Shown: one piece after another, positions 1-7,330 of the stretch
How the letters are laid out: each line of letters opens with the position of its first letter
How positions within the stretch are numbered: the stretch's first letter is position 1
Origin: Planctomycetaceae bacterium
Lineage (GTDB): Bacteria > Planctomycetota > Planctomycetia > Pirellulales > Thermoguttaceae
Assembly (NCBI GenBank): GCA_015062085.1
Contig: SUVI01000088.1
Span: 1-17,146 of the forward strand
Length of the DNA: 17,146 nucleotides
Direction: 5' to 3'
Notes under the pieces: generated by a model
Told to the model about the DNA's origin: nothing
Seen by the model: only the letters and a program-made list of their open reading frames with translations
Databases searched by the model: none
Program-made: the position numbers and the translations under genes

Positions 1-873
1 CGGAACGTTTACTGGAATTTCGACACACAGAAAGGGGTCACGTTCAATGAAAAACCGATCGAAGAGTGGCGCAAATTCGGAAAAGACGCGGACAGCATCA
101 TCGCGGATCCCTGTTTTGCAGACGCGCAGGGCGGAGATTTCCGATTCACGGAGGCTTCCGGCCCCGTTCTCGAAAAGATCGGATTCCAGCCGTTCGACTT
201 CACGCGCGCAGGGCTTTTGAAAGATGATCCGCAGTGGCTTGCCGAGGCACAGAACTGGTCCATTCCCCCGCTTGTCCTGACTCCGGACGGACCGGAACCT
301 CCGCCGCTTGAAGTTTCCGATGATTTTGAAACCCCGCGCCGTTCCCCGCTTTTGAAGGTCCGCGCTCCCTTCGGAAAACCCGGTTCTTACCAGATCCTGG
401 AAGAAAACGGAAATCATTTCCTCCGCATGACCGACACGCCGGATCAGAAAAACGCATTCGATCCGTTCTTCTCCTATTGGATGACCTACACCGTCAACGG
501 TATCGCCCGGCTCGCTTTTGATGTCCGAATGTCCGAAAAGGCGGAAATGCTCGTCGAGGTCCGCGACCAAGGCAGACACTACCGCGTTGCCGTTCCGATG
601 CGCATCCGTACGGATGGATTTCACTGCTCCGGAACGTCACTCGATCTGGAACCCAACACCTGGACGCGCTTTGAGCTTCTCGTCCCGGTCGGACCAGATC
701 GCGGGGAAAACTACACGCTGAAGGTGACTCCGAAAGGAAAGCCGGCGGAAACGTTCACACTTCCGATCGCGGATCCAAACTGGAAGACGCTGAATGAGTT
801 CGTTTTCGCAGCCCTCGGACATGTCGATGCCGTGCTAGACCTCGACAATATTGAGATCCATTTCACGAAATAG
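1..873 (+). CDS. Right-handed parallel beta-helix protein, C-terminal part (5' end outside window)
   Basis: The frame is open from the first base to the TAG at 871-873, giving 290 residues of a protein whose start lies upstream. The TTG at 217 is only an internal codon. Residues 1-73 hold the pattern that ends many PVC parallel beta-helix proteins: an aromatic-rich strand (NVYWNFD), then IIADPCFADAQGGDFRF, then GPVLEKIGFQPFDFTRAGL. The rest, about residues 95-290, reads as an all-beta domain with a regular alternation of hydrophobic and polar residues, like a LamG/concanavalin-type carbohydrate-binding or sugar-hydrolase accessory module; this is inference from composition. Such proteins are usually exported and act on pectin-like or other acidic polysaccharides, but the catalytic part and any signal peptide are outside the window, so no substrate can be given. 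A strong hairpin follows the stop codon. Confidence 0.7.
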   Translation, partial: RNVYWNFDTQKGVTFNEKPIEEWRKFGKDADSIIADPCFADAQGGDFRFTEASGPVLEKIGFQPFDFTRAGLLKDDPQWLAEAQNWSIPPLVLTPDGPEPPPLEVSDDFETPRRSPLLKVRAPFGKPGSYQILEENGNHFLRMTDTPDQKNAFDPFFSYWMTYTVNGIARLAFDVRMSEKAEMLVEVRDQGRHYRVAVPMRIRTDGFHCSGTSLDLEPNTWTRFELLVPVGPDRGENYTLKVTPKGKPAETFTLPIADPNWKTLNEFVFAALGHVDAVLDLDNIEIHFTK

Positions 874-879
874 TTCCCC

Positions 880-895
880 AAATTGGACCCAATTT
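880..895. promoter_or_regulatory. Operator-like perfect palindrome
   Basis: AAATTGG and CCAATTT form perfect 7-bp arms around a 2-nt centre, seven bases after the beta-helix stop codon and about 105 bases before the alcohol dehydrogenase start. The symmetry suits a dimeric regulator site. No promoter elements with good spacing are visible around it, so the role is inferred. Confidence 0.3.
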
Positions 896-907
896 CACAA
901 AAAATCC

Positions 908-963
908 CTTTCCGTCTGCGAGAAACTGGAAACGCAGACGGAAAGACAGCCTTTTTCTTTTCC
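908..963 (+). terminator. Rho-independent terminator (or attenuator) after the beta-helix gene
   Basis: CTTTCCGTCTGCG (908-920) pairs perfectly with CGCAGACGGAAAG (933-945), a 13-bp stem with a 12-nt loop. A T-rich run (952-963) starts six bases after the stem. No convincing promoter lies between this hairpin and the downstream alcohol dehydrogenase, so it may also act as a read-through attenuator for that gene. Confidence 0.75.
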
Positions 964-999
964 TTTTCCAGACCTTGTTTCACTCAGGAGGAAACTCAC

Positions 1000-2217
1000 A
1001 TGACGTTTGAAAATTACGTAGATATTCACGCGATCCAGGAGATCCGTGCCCGTTCCCTCGTCTATTTCGGCTGCGGCGCCATTCAGAAGATGAACGATAT
1101 TGCTGCAGAACTGAAAAAGCGCGGCATTGAAAAGGTCATGATCCTGACCTCAAAAAGTGCGTATAAAGGCTCCGGAGCCTGGGAACCAACAATCGAGGCC
1201 CTGGAAAAGAACGGTATCGCGTACGTCCACTTTGACGGCGTGATCCCCAACCCGACGACCGATTCCATTGACGAAGCAACGAAAGCTGCACGTGATTTCG
1301 GTGCGCAGGCACTCATCGGCATCGGAGGCGGAAGCCCTATCGACGTCGCGAAAAGCGTCGCGATCCTGCTGGAGTACCCAAACGAAACGGGCGAATCGCT
1401 CTACTGCTACCGTTTCACGCCGGAAAAGGCAGTCCCGATCGTCGCAGTCAACCTGACACACGGAACGGGAACGGAGTGCGACCGGGTAGCTGTCGCGTCG
1501 GTGGCGGACAAGAACTACAAACCGGCGATCGCGTACGAGTGCATCTACCCGGAATGGGCCATCGACGACCCGGAACTCATGTTGACACTGCCGAAGAAGC
1601 ACATTCTCTACACGAGCATCGATGCCGTGAATCACGTCGTGGAAGCCGCCACGACCACCTGCACGAATCCCTTCGCCATCACGCTGGCACGTGAAGTCAT
1701 CGCGCTGGTCCACAAGAATCTTCCGATCGCGCTGGCAGATCCGAAAGACCTCGCTGCCCGCTATAATTTGGCGTACGCGGCGCTGCTGGCCGGGATCTCG
1801 TTCGACAATGGCTTCCTGCACCTGACGCACGCTCTTGAGCATCCGCTCAGTGCCGTGAAACCGGATCTCACGCACGGTCTTGGCCTCGCGATGCTGCTGC
1901 CGGCGGTCGTGAATGCGATCTACCCTGCCCGAGCTGCAGTTCTCGCAGACATTCTCGCCCCCATGGTCCCCGGCCTGAAAGCCTGCCCGTGTGAAGCGGA
2001 AACCGCTGCGAAAGCCGTAGAAGCGTGGCTCTTCAGCGTCGGCGCGGATCGGAAACTCGCGGATGAAGGCTTTACCCAGGAAAGCATCGCAGAATTGGTC
2101 GAACTGACGCAGACGACGCCTTCCCTGCCGGTCCTCCTTTCCGTCTCTCCGGCAGAAGCGACAACGGAGCTGATCGCAAAGATCTATACCGACTCCCTCA
2201 CGCCGTTTGAAGCGTAA
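1000..2217 (+). CDS. Iron-containing alcohol dehydrogenase
   Basis: A 405-residue protein of the group III (iron-dependent) alcohol dehydrogenase family, which interconverts alcohols and aldehydes or ketones with NAD(P)H in the cytoplasm. The dinucleotide-binding signature GGGSPIDVAKS and the HGTGTECDR segment are present. Metal ligands are predicted as D208 and H212 (SIDAVNHVVEA), H277 (LTHALEHPLS) and H292 (LTHGLGLAMLLPAV). The spacing between the last two histidines is one residue longer than in FucO-type enzymes, so the loop may differ. ATG at 1000 is chosen because AGGAGG lies at 986-991 with 8-nt spacing; the frame is open further upstream to a TTG at 883, but that extension would translate through the terminator hairpin. 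The substrate cannot be told. The small gene at 2322 follows after 104 nt. Confidence 0.93.
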   Translation: MTFENYVDIHAIQEIRARSLVYFGCGAIQKMNDIAAELKKRGIEKVMILTSKSAYKGSGAWEPTIEALEKNGIAYVHFDGVIPNPTTDSIDEATKAARDFGAQALIGIGGGSPIDVAKSVAILLEYPNETGESLYCYRFTPEKAVPIVAVNLTHGTGTECDRVAVASVADKNYKPAIAYECIYPEWAIDDPELMLTLPKKHILYTSIDAVNHVVEAATTTCTNPFAITLAREVIALVHKNLPIALADPKDLAARYNLAYAALLAGISFDNGFLHLTHALEHPLSAVKPDLTHGLGLAMLLPAVVNAIYPARAAVLADILAPMVPGLKACPCEAETAAKAVEAWLFSVGADRKLADEGFTQESIAELVELTQTTPSLPVLLSVSPAEATTELIAKIYTDSLTPFEA

Positions 2218-2321
2218 ACACACTTCCTCCAATCCCCGTTTCTCTGTGTCTCCTTTTCCTGGGGAGTCGCGGAGAAACGGACCTTTCCCGTCAGGTTTTC
2301 GGCAACGTATGGTCTCGTGTT

Positions 2322-2831
2322 GTGGAAGGTTCTTTCCCAACACTGGTCCTTGGGCCAAATGTCTCGCTGAAAAATACGGTCTTTCTTCTTGCAGATCTCT
2401 CGCAGGCCGAGGAACTGACGGTCGAGCAGGTCCGCGAGACCTGGAATTTCCGAAACGGTAAAATGTCGCTCGTGCATTGGCCAAAACACATTGCGGAAAA
2501 GTTCGATCTCCCGAAATTCGCGCAGAAAGTCGGTCAAAAAGCAGAAGGCCTTTTCGTCCGATGCACGTTTGACGCTGCCGTTCCCATACCGGAGTTTTCC
2601 GGGACAGCCTTCTGTGAGTGCGTTTTTCAATGTTCCCTCTGCAATACCGACCTGACCGAATGTGTTCTGGTGCAGTGTGACCTTTCCACCGTGGAAGAGC
2701 TCACGCTCGAACAGGTCAAAAGCACGTGGAACTACAAAGCCGGCCGAATGTCGCTCTGCAAGTGGCCGGAATACATCAAAAAGGCGTTAGAGGAAGAGGA
2801 AAAAGCGAAAGAGGTGGAAGAGAAAAAGTAA
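2322..2831 (+). CDS. Small pentapeptide-like repeat protein (start uncertain)
   Basis: A 169-residue protein with two copies of a 33-residue module, at residues 25-57 and 120-152, sharing the pattern DLSxxEELTxEQVxxTWNxxxGxMSLxxWPxxI. Between them, residues 78-121 show pentapeptide-like spacing rich in cysteine (FVRCTF, FCECVFQCSL, LTECVLVQCDL). The tail is strongly charged (EEEEKAKEVEEKK). Modules of this type occur in planctomycete pentapeptide-repeat proteins; their function is not known to me and I assign none. The GTG start lacks a clear Shine-Dalgarno sequence, and the frame stays open without ATG back past 2220, so the true N-terminus may be missing, use a rare start, or have been lost by mutation. 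A GC-rich hairpin lies 20 nt after the stop. Confidence 0.6.
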   Translation: MEGSFPTLVLGPNVSLKNTVFLLADLSQAEELTVEQVRETWNFRNGKMSLVHWPKHIAEKFDLPKFAQKVGQKAEGLFVRCTFDAAVPIPEFSGTAFCECVFQCSLCNTDLTECVLVQCDLSTVEELTLEQVKSTWNYKAGRMSLCKWPEYIKKALEEEEKAKEVEEKK

Positions 2832-2852
2832 CTCCTCTCTCCTCGGTTTACT

Positions 2853-2895
2853 ATCCCCCCCGGAGGTCAGCGTTTCTCGGCCTTCGGGGGGGGAT
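2853..2895. terminator. GC-rich hairpin between convergent genes
   Basis: ATCCCCCCC (2853-2861) can pair with GGGGGGGAT (2887-2895), and GGAGG/CCTTC (2862-2866, 2881-2885) can partly extend the stem. It sits between the + gene ending at 2831 and the - gene ending at 2968, where a bidirectional terminator is expected. The U-run is weak (ATTTTT about 13 nt downstream on the + strand), so factor-independent termination is not certain. Confidence 0.5.
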
Positions 2896-2967
2896 GTCCG
2901 TGACGCATTTTTAAGACCCATCTCGTGCTTTCGCACATCGATGAAATTCGTGTCGGATATTTTTTCT

Positions 2968-3513
2968 TCAGACTTTTTCTTTACGCCGATGCTCGAAGAT
3001 CAGCTCACGGCACCGGGTGAGGAACGGGTGGTACGTCGGTTCTCGGTAATCCGGGAAAGTCCACGGAAACGCAGTCCATTCCCCGCGCGTGAAGGAAAGT
3101 GTGATCTCCGCGTAGATACCCTCGCCGACGTAGATCCGATGGTAAAAGTCCTTCGACGATGCCAAAACCAGCTTACCGAGCGTCACGTACCCCGGATCGA
3201 TATTCAGCGGACGGACTTCCGGCGCGGAAAACTCCTGCGCAAACTCTTCCTCCCATGTGTTCGACTGATTTTTCATCTCCGCGAGCCGCTGCGGGTCCAT
3301 CATCGGCTCCATCGCAAAGAAGATCTTTCTCAAATGCGGTCCCATTGACGCATCGTAGTACTGCGTCTGCTCAAACGGAAACGGCTCGCTTTCCAGCACG
3401 ATCCGTCCCCAATGGGCCTCGATTTTCTTCTTTGCCCACTCGATCGCCTCGGGGTAGTGCGTAAAGACGGCAGTCATCGGCAAAACCGGTTCCGGTGTGT
3501 GGATCACTCCCAT
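2968..3513 (-). CDS. DUF4416 family protein
   Basis: A 181-residue protein that matches the DUF4416 pattern along its whole length: an N-terminal PEPVLPMTAVFT start, LESEPFPFEQTQYYDASMG, NIDPGYVTLGKLVLASSKD, then FYHRIYVGEGIYAEITLSF and FPWTFPDYREPTY. The family is sometimes labelled GTP-binding in databases, but no P-loop is visible here and its biochemical role is unknown. It appears to be cytosolic, with no signal peptide or membrane segment. The start is set by AAGGAGA at 3519-3525, 5 nt before the ATG. It lies 106 nt downstream of the CorC-type gene on the same strand, and that gap contains a 14-bp tandem duplication, so co-transcription is possible but not certain. Confidence 0.85.
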   Translation of the reverse strand: MGVIHTPEPVLPMTAVFTHYPEAIEWAKKKIEAHWGRIVLESEPFPFEQTQYYDASMGPHLRKIFFAMEPMMDPQRLAEMKNQSNTWEEEFAQEFSAPEVRPLNIDPGYVTLGKLVLASSKDFYHRIYVGEGIYAEITLSFTRGEWTAFPWTFPDYREPTYHPFLTRCRELIFEHRRKEKV

Positions 3514-3586
3514 AAAATTCTCCTTTTTTTCTCCTGAAAATATGAAGATCCAGGTTTCTAAAACGTTAGACCGCGCATGAATACCA

Positions 3587-3614
3587 CGCCGTTTTTACTG
3601 CGCCGTTTTTACTG
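3587..3614. repeat. Perfect tandem duplication, 14 bp x 2
   Basis: CGCCGTTTTTACTG occurs twice back to back (3587-3600 and 3601-3614), followed by the first two bases of a third copy. It lies a few bases beyond the stop codon of the CorC-type gene, between it and the DUF4416 gene. Confidence 0.95.
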
Positions 3615-3619
3615 CGTGT

Positions 3620-4909
3620 TTATGGTATGGTCTTGGAGTTCTTCGAGGCAGGAACGTCCTGAGAGACGGGGGAGACCTCTAAGACCATTTCAGCAGACTC
3701 TTTCGCAGTGACGACCTGAAACCGATGATCATTCCACTCGAAAAAGTCCCCTTCCTCCGGGATCTTCTGCAGAACTTCGGCCGCGAGTCCTCCAAGGGTC
3801 GCACTTTCCAGTCCTCCCGGAAACTTCAGACGAAAACAGCGGCAAAACGCCCGAACGGAAAAGAGTCCCGAGATGCGCCATCGTTCCTCACCGAGCTTTT
3901 CCATCGGATCTTTATCCGTCAATTGGAAGGCTCGTTCGGAATTCGGAGCAAAAACGGTCTCCAAAATGTCCGAAAGGAGTACCGCACCGGGAGTTGCACC
4001 GTACTCATCCACGACCACGACCGCAGAAAGTCCCTCTTTCTGCATCCGCGCCAGAAGATCAACTACCGGAAGACACCAAGGAACGTAGTGTGCGGGACTC
4101 GCAAATTTTTCTAGGGAATCGTACGCAGACTCTGGGATCTGCGCGAGTTTTTCCAGCACAAACACCCGGTCGATCGCGTCAGCCGCACCGTCCTCCTGAA
4201 TGAAGATCGATTCTGTGCCCGTCTCCAATTCCCGTAAAGACTCAAGCGAAAACGGCGCAGAAAAGACCGGAAGATGTATCCGTGGACGCATGACTTCCTC
4301 TGCACTCATTTCCGAAAAGCGAATGAGTGACCGCAGGCATTCTCTTTCCTGCACAGCCCCCGATGGTTCCTGCTGCGCCACGGAAACAGCCTGCTCAAGA
4401 TCCGTGAGATCCAAGAGCGGTTCCTGACGCAGTCTTGGAAAAAACAGACGCAGCGAAAGTTCCTTTCCAAGTCCCAAGATCGGTAAGATCGGCGAACAAA
4501 GTACCTCCATGAAAGAGATTGGAAATGCCGCAAAACACGAAAAAGTCGACGGGATCAGTACTGCGACGGCTTTCGGGATAAGCTCACAGAAAATGATGAG
4601 CGACAGAAGCGCTCCGACACTCACTGCTCCGGCTAAAGCTGCACTCTCGGACTGAATTTTCAACGTCACGACAGACACGATGCCGAAGTAGAGCATATTC
4701 GCGATGAGATTGGAAAAGAGAAGCGTCGACAGCAGCCGATCTGGCTTCTCCATGAGCTGCGCGGCCCGCCGTTCGGTCGAAGTTCCCGTCCGCATCGCGT
4801 TCAACTGTTCAGGAGCCAACGAGAAAAACGCAGCTTCCGAGGCGGAACATCCTGCCGAAAGCAGCATCAAACCGCCTAAAATCGGAGACCATGGCAAAAG
4901 CTGATCCAT
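3620..4909 (-). CDS. CNNM/CorC-HlyC family membrane protein with CBS domains
   Basis: A 429-residue inner-membrane protein of the DUF21-CBS-CorC_HlyC family, whose members are linked to Mg2+/Co2+ efflux or ion homeostasis; the older label hemolysin is misleading. Residues 8-145 form the DUF21 membrane domain, with hydrophobic segments near 8-30, 58-83 and 88-147 and the family segment LIIFCELIPKAVAV. Residues about 200-325 hold the CBS pair, opened by EEVMRPR and closed by VVVDEYGATPGAVLLSDILE, close to the family consensus. Residues about 340-412 are the CorC_HlyC transporter-associated domain. ATG 4909 is preferred to the upstream GTG at 4951, because it begins just before the first membrane segment and AAAGG lies about 10 nt upstream. 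It follows rsmE by 54 nt on the same strand, which suggests one operon. Confidence 0.9.
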   Translation of the reverse strand: MDQLLPWSPILGGLMLLSAGCSASEAAFFSLAPEQLNAMRTGTSTERRAAQLMEKPDRLLSTLLFSNLIANMLYFGIVSVVTLKIQSESAALAGAVSVGALLSLIIFCELIPKAVAVLIPSTFSCFAAFPISFMEVLCSPILPILGLGKELSLRLFFPRLRQEPLLDLTDLEQAVSVAQQEPSGAVQERECLRSLIRFSEMSAEEVMRPRIHLPVFSAPFSLESLRELETGTESIFIQEDGAADAIDRVFVLEKLAQIPESAYDSLEKFASPAHYVPWCLPVVDLLARMQKEGLSAVVVVDEYGATPGAVLLSDILETVFAPNSERAFQLTDKDPMEKLGEERWRISGLFSVRAFCRCFRLKFPGGLESATLGGLAAEVLQKIPEEGDFFEWNDHRFQVVTAKESAEMVLEVSPVSQDVPASKNSKTIP

Positions 4910-4963
4910 CCTGATCGCATCCTTTCTTTCTCTTCTCTCTTCCGTCCACACACTCCGGTCTAG

Positions 4964-5716
4964 TCACTCCGGTCCGGCAGCCGCGATCGCGCAGATCATG
5001 ACCGCCGCAGTTTCAGTTCGCAAGATCCGTTTCCCAAGCGAAATCGGGATCCAGCCCGAATTCAGTGCGTTTTCTACTTCCGTGTCAGAAAATCCGCCTT
5101 CCGGCCCGATCGCAGCAAAGATCCTGCGTCCCTGATTTTCGGGATCATCCAGAAGATCCGAAAGCCGTTTTCCGTTGGGATGAGCGATGAGTTTGAGCGT
5201 CTCGGCATTCTCCCCCGCCTGCGTGAAATCAGATGAAAAAAGCGTTTTGGTACTTTTCGGATCCGCGAGACGCATGAGGGTGTTTCGCCCGCACTGTTTC
5301 GACGCTTCCACCACAACACGATTCATCCGCGACGCAGCCGCATCTCCGGCTTTCGCTACCGAACGTTCCGCCTCCAGAGGCAGAAATTCCGCAGCGCCCA
5401 ATTCGACCAGCTTCTCGACCAGCCAACGTTGACGATCTCCTTTCGGAAGCGCAGCCGCAATGGTCACGCAAACTGGAGCTTCCCGATCTTCCACTCGGCA
5501 TGCACGGATCTCGGCCGTCAATTCCTTTTTCTTCACGTGCGTGATCTCTGTGTCGAACTCCGCTCCGGAACCGTCAAAAAGGATGAGCGGCTCCCCCTCG
5601 CGCACGCGCATCACATGAATGAGATGGTGGGCCTCATCTCCTCCAAGCGTCACACAGACCGGGTAAAGCGTCTCATCTGCTGGAAGCCGTTCTGCTGAAA
5701 AATATCGATATGCCAT
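4964..5716 (-). CDS. rsmE: 16S rRNA (uracil-1498-N3)-methyltransferase RsmE
   Basis: A 250-residue protein of normal length for RsmE, which methylates N3 of U1498 in 16S rRNA in the decoding centre of the 30S subunit, using S-adenosylmethionine. The N-terminal PUA-like domain covers about residues 1-75 (GGDEAHHLIHVMRVREGE). The C-terminal SPOUT/trefoil-knot domain follows, with PKGDRQRWLVEKLVELG (91-107), the SAM-binding GPEGGFS at 204-210 and LGKRILRTETA at 227-237. All diagnostic motifs are present and there is no sign of damage. The ATG at 5716 gives the expected N-terminus (MAYRYFSAERL); only a weak GGAAT-like Shine-Dalgarno sequence precedes it. It is first in a probable three-gene - strand unit with the CorC-type and DUF4416 genes. 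Confidence 0.95.
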   Translation of the reverse strand: MAYRYFSAERLPADETLYPVCVTLGGDEAHHLIHVMRVREGEPLILFDGSGAEFDTEITHVKKKELTAEIRACRVEDREAPVCVTIAAALPKGDRQRWLVEKLVELGAAEFLPLEAERSVAKAGDAAASRMNRVVVEASKQCGRNTLMRLADPKSTKTLFSSDFTQAGENAETLKLIAHPNGKRLSDLLDDPENQGRRIFAAIGPEGGFSDTEVENALNSGWIPISLGKRILRTETAAVMICAIAAAGPE

Positions 5717-5789
5717 GGATCCATTCCGCTTTCAAAAAAGGCCTCTCGTTCCAAACAGCCATTTCGTCCGGCCGTTTCGATTCCCTTTC

Positions 5790-5817
5790 ATTTTACTCAG
5801 AAATTGAATCTGTACAA
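5790..5817 (-). promoter_or_regulatory. Possible sigma-70-type promoter of rsmE
   Basis: Read on the - strand, TTGTAC (5817-5812) and TAAAAT (5795-5790) are 16 nt apart. The -10 matches the consensus at five of six positions, the -35 only at TTG. It would give a leader of about 65 nt before the rsmE ATG. Confidence 0.4.
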
Positions 5818-5919
5818 GCCCCGGAACACGAAATTTCAGAAAAAATTTCCAGCCGAGATCTCATTCCTGAAAGGAAATGCCGGCAAATGATCATCTGAAA
5901 TAAAAAATAGTCCATCCAG

Positions 5920-5973
5920 CAGCTGTGTACCAGTATGCATCGCGATTACAGCGTTGAAACTGGTACACAACTG
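5920..5973. repeat. Large hairpin downstream of dhaK
   Basis: CAGCTGTGTACCAGT (5920-5934) pairs with ACTGGTACACAACTG (5959-5973), 15 positions with one mismatch that is a G-U wobble in - strand RNA; the loop is 24 nt. In the dhaK transcript the stem is followed 12 nt later by six U, too far for a classical terminator. The right arm read on the - strand shares 18 of 22 bases with the left end of the inverted-repeat element at 12442. Confidence 0.75.
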
Positions 5974-6030
5974 CCGAAAGAACCTTTTTATCGAGCACTT
6001 CTGACAGGAAATTTCCCGACTTTAGTCAAC

Positions 6031-7047
6031 TCACCAGCTCCACGCCGGAGTGCAGCACGGATCGTTCCAGAGATCGAGAATTTCGTCGTCGACTTTGGCG
6101 AGCAGGAACTGGAATCCGGCGGTTTCCTGGACGGTCAGCATTTCGCCCGCTTTGCAGACAGCCAGCTCGATTCCCTGGGCGTCGAGGAATTTCTTCGCGG
6201 AGTTGGCGACGATGAGCATTTCCATCATCGTGGTCGCACCGGAACCGTTGACCAAAAGGAGGACTTTATCGCCCTTTTCAGCCTTGACGGCAGCGACGAG
6301 AGAGGTGAGCATCTTGGCGACGGTCTCATCCGCGGAGAGCATTTTGCCGCGGCCGGTACCGGCTTCGCCGTGCTGTCCCATGCCGATCTCCATTTCGTCA
6401 TCGCCCAGTTCGGAGATGACCATTCCGTTGGACGGGTGGGTCGCGCCCCTCAGAGCAACGGCCAGAGTCGCCATATTGTCGTTAAATTTGTTGGCGACGC
6501 GAACGACTTCGTCCAGATTCCAGCCGCGTTCGGCAGCCGCACCGGCGACTTTGATGAGCGGAACACAGCCGACCAGACCGCGGCGGTCTTCGATCGGAGC
6601 ATCGGCACCCGGCGCGATGTCTTCGTGCGTGTTGATGTTCACGATGTTTTCAAGACCGAAATCGGCAGCCATCTGCTGAGCCATGTCGCTGGAAAGGACA
6701 TCGCCGGCGTGATTCAGAGTCACGAGGAGAGTTCCAGCCGGACGATTGACCATTTTGAGACCTTCAACGACTTCCATCGGACCAGGAGCCGCGAAAATGT
6801 CGCCGACGACGCTGACGTCGAGCATCCCCTTGCCGACAAAACCGGAAAGCGCGGGTTCGTGACCGGCACCGCCAAGCGTGACGATGGCGACTTTGTCTTC
6901 AGCTTTCTTCTCTTTACGGCAAACCAGCTTACGTTCTTCAAGATCGCCGGCTTCCAGAGAAATGATATCGCCGGAGGTGATCTCAAGACCGGCAAGTAGT
7001 TCCGCAGTAAGGTTGGCGGGATCGTTGATGAATTTCTTCATGACCAT
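6031..7047 (-). CDS. dhaK: Dihydroxyacetone kinase subunit DhaK (orphan)
   Basis: A 338-residue DhaK-type protein, the subunit that binds dihydroxyacetone covalently through a histidine. The family segments are in order: GGAGHEPALSGFVGKGML and SVVGDIFAAP, NHAGDVLSSDMA with the conserved aspartate D116, NINTHEDIAPG, RRGLVGCVPLIKVAGAAAE, and EIGMGQHGEAG with the substrate-binding H226. Two segments deviate: GGAGHEP where GGGSGHEP is usual, and NHAGD where NYTGD is usual. DhaK alone cannot phosphorylate; it needs DhaL with ATP, or DhaL plus DhaM with the phosphotransferase system, and neither is in this window. The protein could therefore use a distant DhaL or handle another ketose-like compound. 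MVMKKF at 7047 is chosen because GGAG lies at 7061-7058, 10 nt upstream; the frame is open further upstream, but that extension has no signal. Confidence 0.88.
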   Translation of the reverse strand: MVMKKFINDPANLTAELLAGLEITSGDIISLEAGDLEERKLVCRKEKKAEDKVAIVTLGGAGHEPALSGFVGKGMLDVSVVGDIFAAPGPMEVVEGLKMVNRPAGTLLVTLNHAGDVLSSDMAQQMAADFGLENIVNINTHEDIAPGADAPIEDRRGLVGCVPLIKVAGAAAERGWNLDEVVRVANKFNDNMATLAVALRGATHPSNGMVISELGDDEMEIGMGQHGEAGTGRGKMLSADETVAKMLTSLVAAVKAEKGDKVLLLVNGSGATTMMEMLIVANSAKKFLDAQGIELAVCKAGEMLTVQETAGFQFLLAKVDDEILDLWNDPCCTPAWSW

Positions 7048-7105
7048 GATTTGGTTACTCCACTTGTTTGGATTGGGGTTTGAAAAATAAAACACGTCTG
7101 ACCAT

Positions 7106-7134
7106 AAAATACCACACTTCCGGCAATTCTTCAA
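7106..7134 (-). promoter_or_regulatory. Probable sigma-70-type promoter of dhaK
   Basis: On the - strand TTGAAG (7134-7129) and TATTTT (7111-7106) are separated by exactly 17 nt. Transcription would start near 7099, giving a leader of about 52 nt before the dhaK ATG. Confidence 0.5.
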
Positions 7135-7222
7135 GGGGGAGTGGAAAAGAATTGAAAGTTTTCCGCAAAAAAGTTGGAAAAACGGGCAATTCAGTGAAAA
7201 AATTCTGGTTATCTTTCCATTT

Positions 7223-7242
7223 ATTCCCAAAATTTGGAGAAT
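7223..7242. promoter_or_regulatory. Imperfect palindrome between divergent promoters
   Basis: ATTCCCAAA and TTTGGAGAAT (7223-7242) form an inverted repeat with one inserted base, just upstream of the -35 of the ketoacyl synthase promoter. A regulator site is possible; there is no direct evidence. Confidence 0.25.
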
Positions 7243-7257
7243 CTGCCCCCCTCCCCC

Positions 7258-7286
7258 TTTTAAAAAAATGGAAAATATGCTATAAT
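7258..7286 (+). promoter_or_regulatory. Extended -10 promoter of the ketoacyl synthase operon
   Basis: A perfect TATAAT at 7281-7286 is preceded by TGC, forming the extended -10 TGnTATAAT. The -35 position (7258-7263, TTTTAA, 17-nt spacer) is weak, as is common when an extended -10 is present. The leader to the ATG at 7331 would be about 38 nt. Confidence 0.65.
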
Positions 7287-7330
7287 GGCTATGTTTATTT
7301 TTATTCAGTTTGTTTTTGGGGGATAAATCC

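Larger units (their letters stand above)
5717..6030. other. Intergenic region between rsmE and dhaK
   Basis: This 314-base stretch has no convincing gene; the short open frames in it have no motif or start signal. It holds a possible rsmE promoter (5790-5817), a small perfect hairpin (GAAATTT 5830-5836 with AAATTTC 5843-5849), and a large hairpin at 5920-5973 downstream of dhaK. Confidence 0.7.

Noticed and set aside
883..999. N-terminal extension of the alcohol dehydrogenase from a TTG
   Set aside because: It would translate the terminator hairpin, and AGGAGG with ideal spacing marks the ATG at 1000.
1150..2484. 444-codon open frame on the - strand
   Set aside because: Antisense to the iron-containing alcohol dehydrogenase, whose NAD and metal motifs are intact; extremely arginine-rich.
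5935..6999. 354-codon open frame on the + strand
   Set aside because: Antisense to dhaK and starting in a hairpin; no family resemblance.
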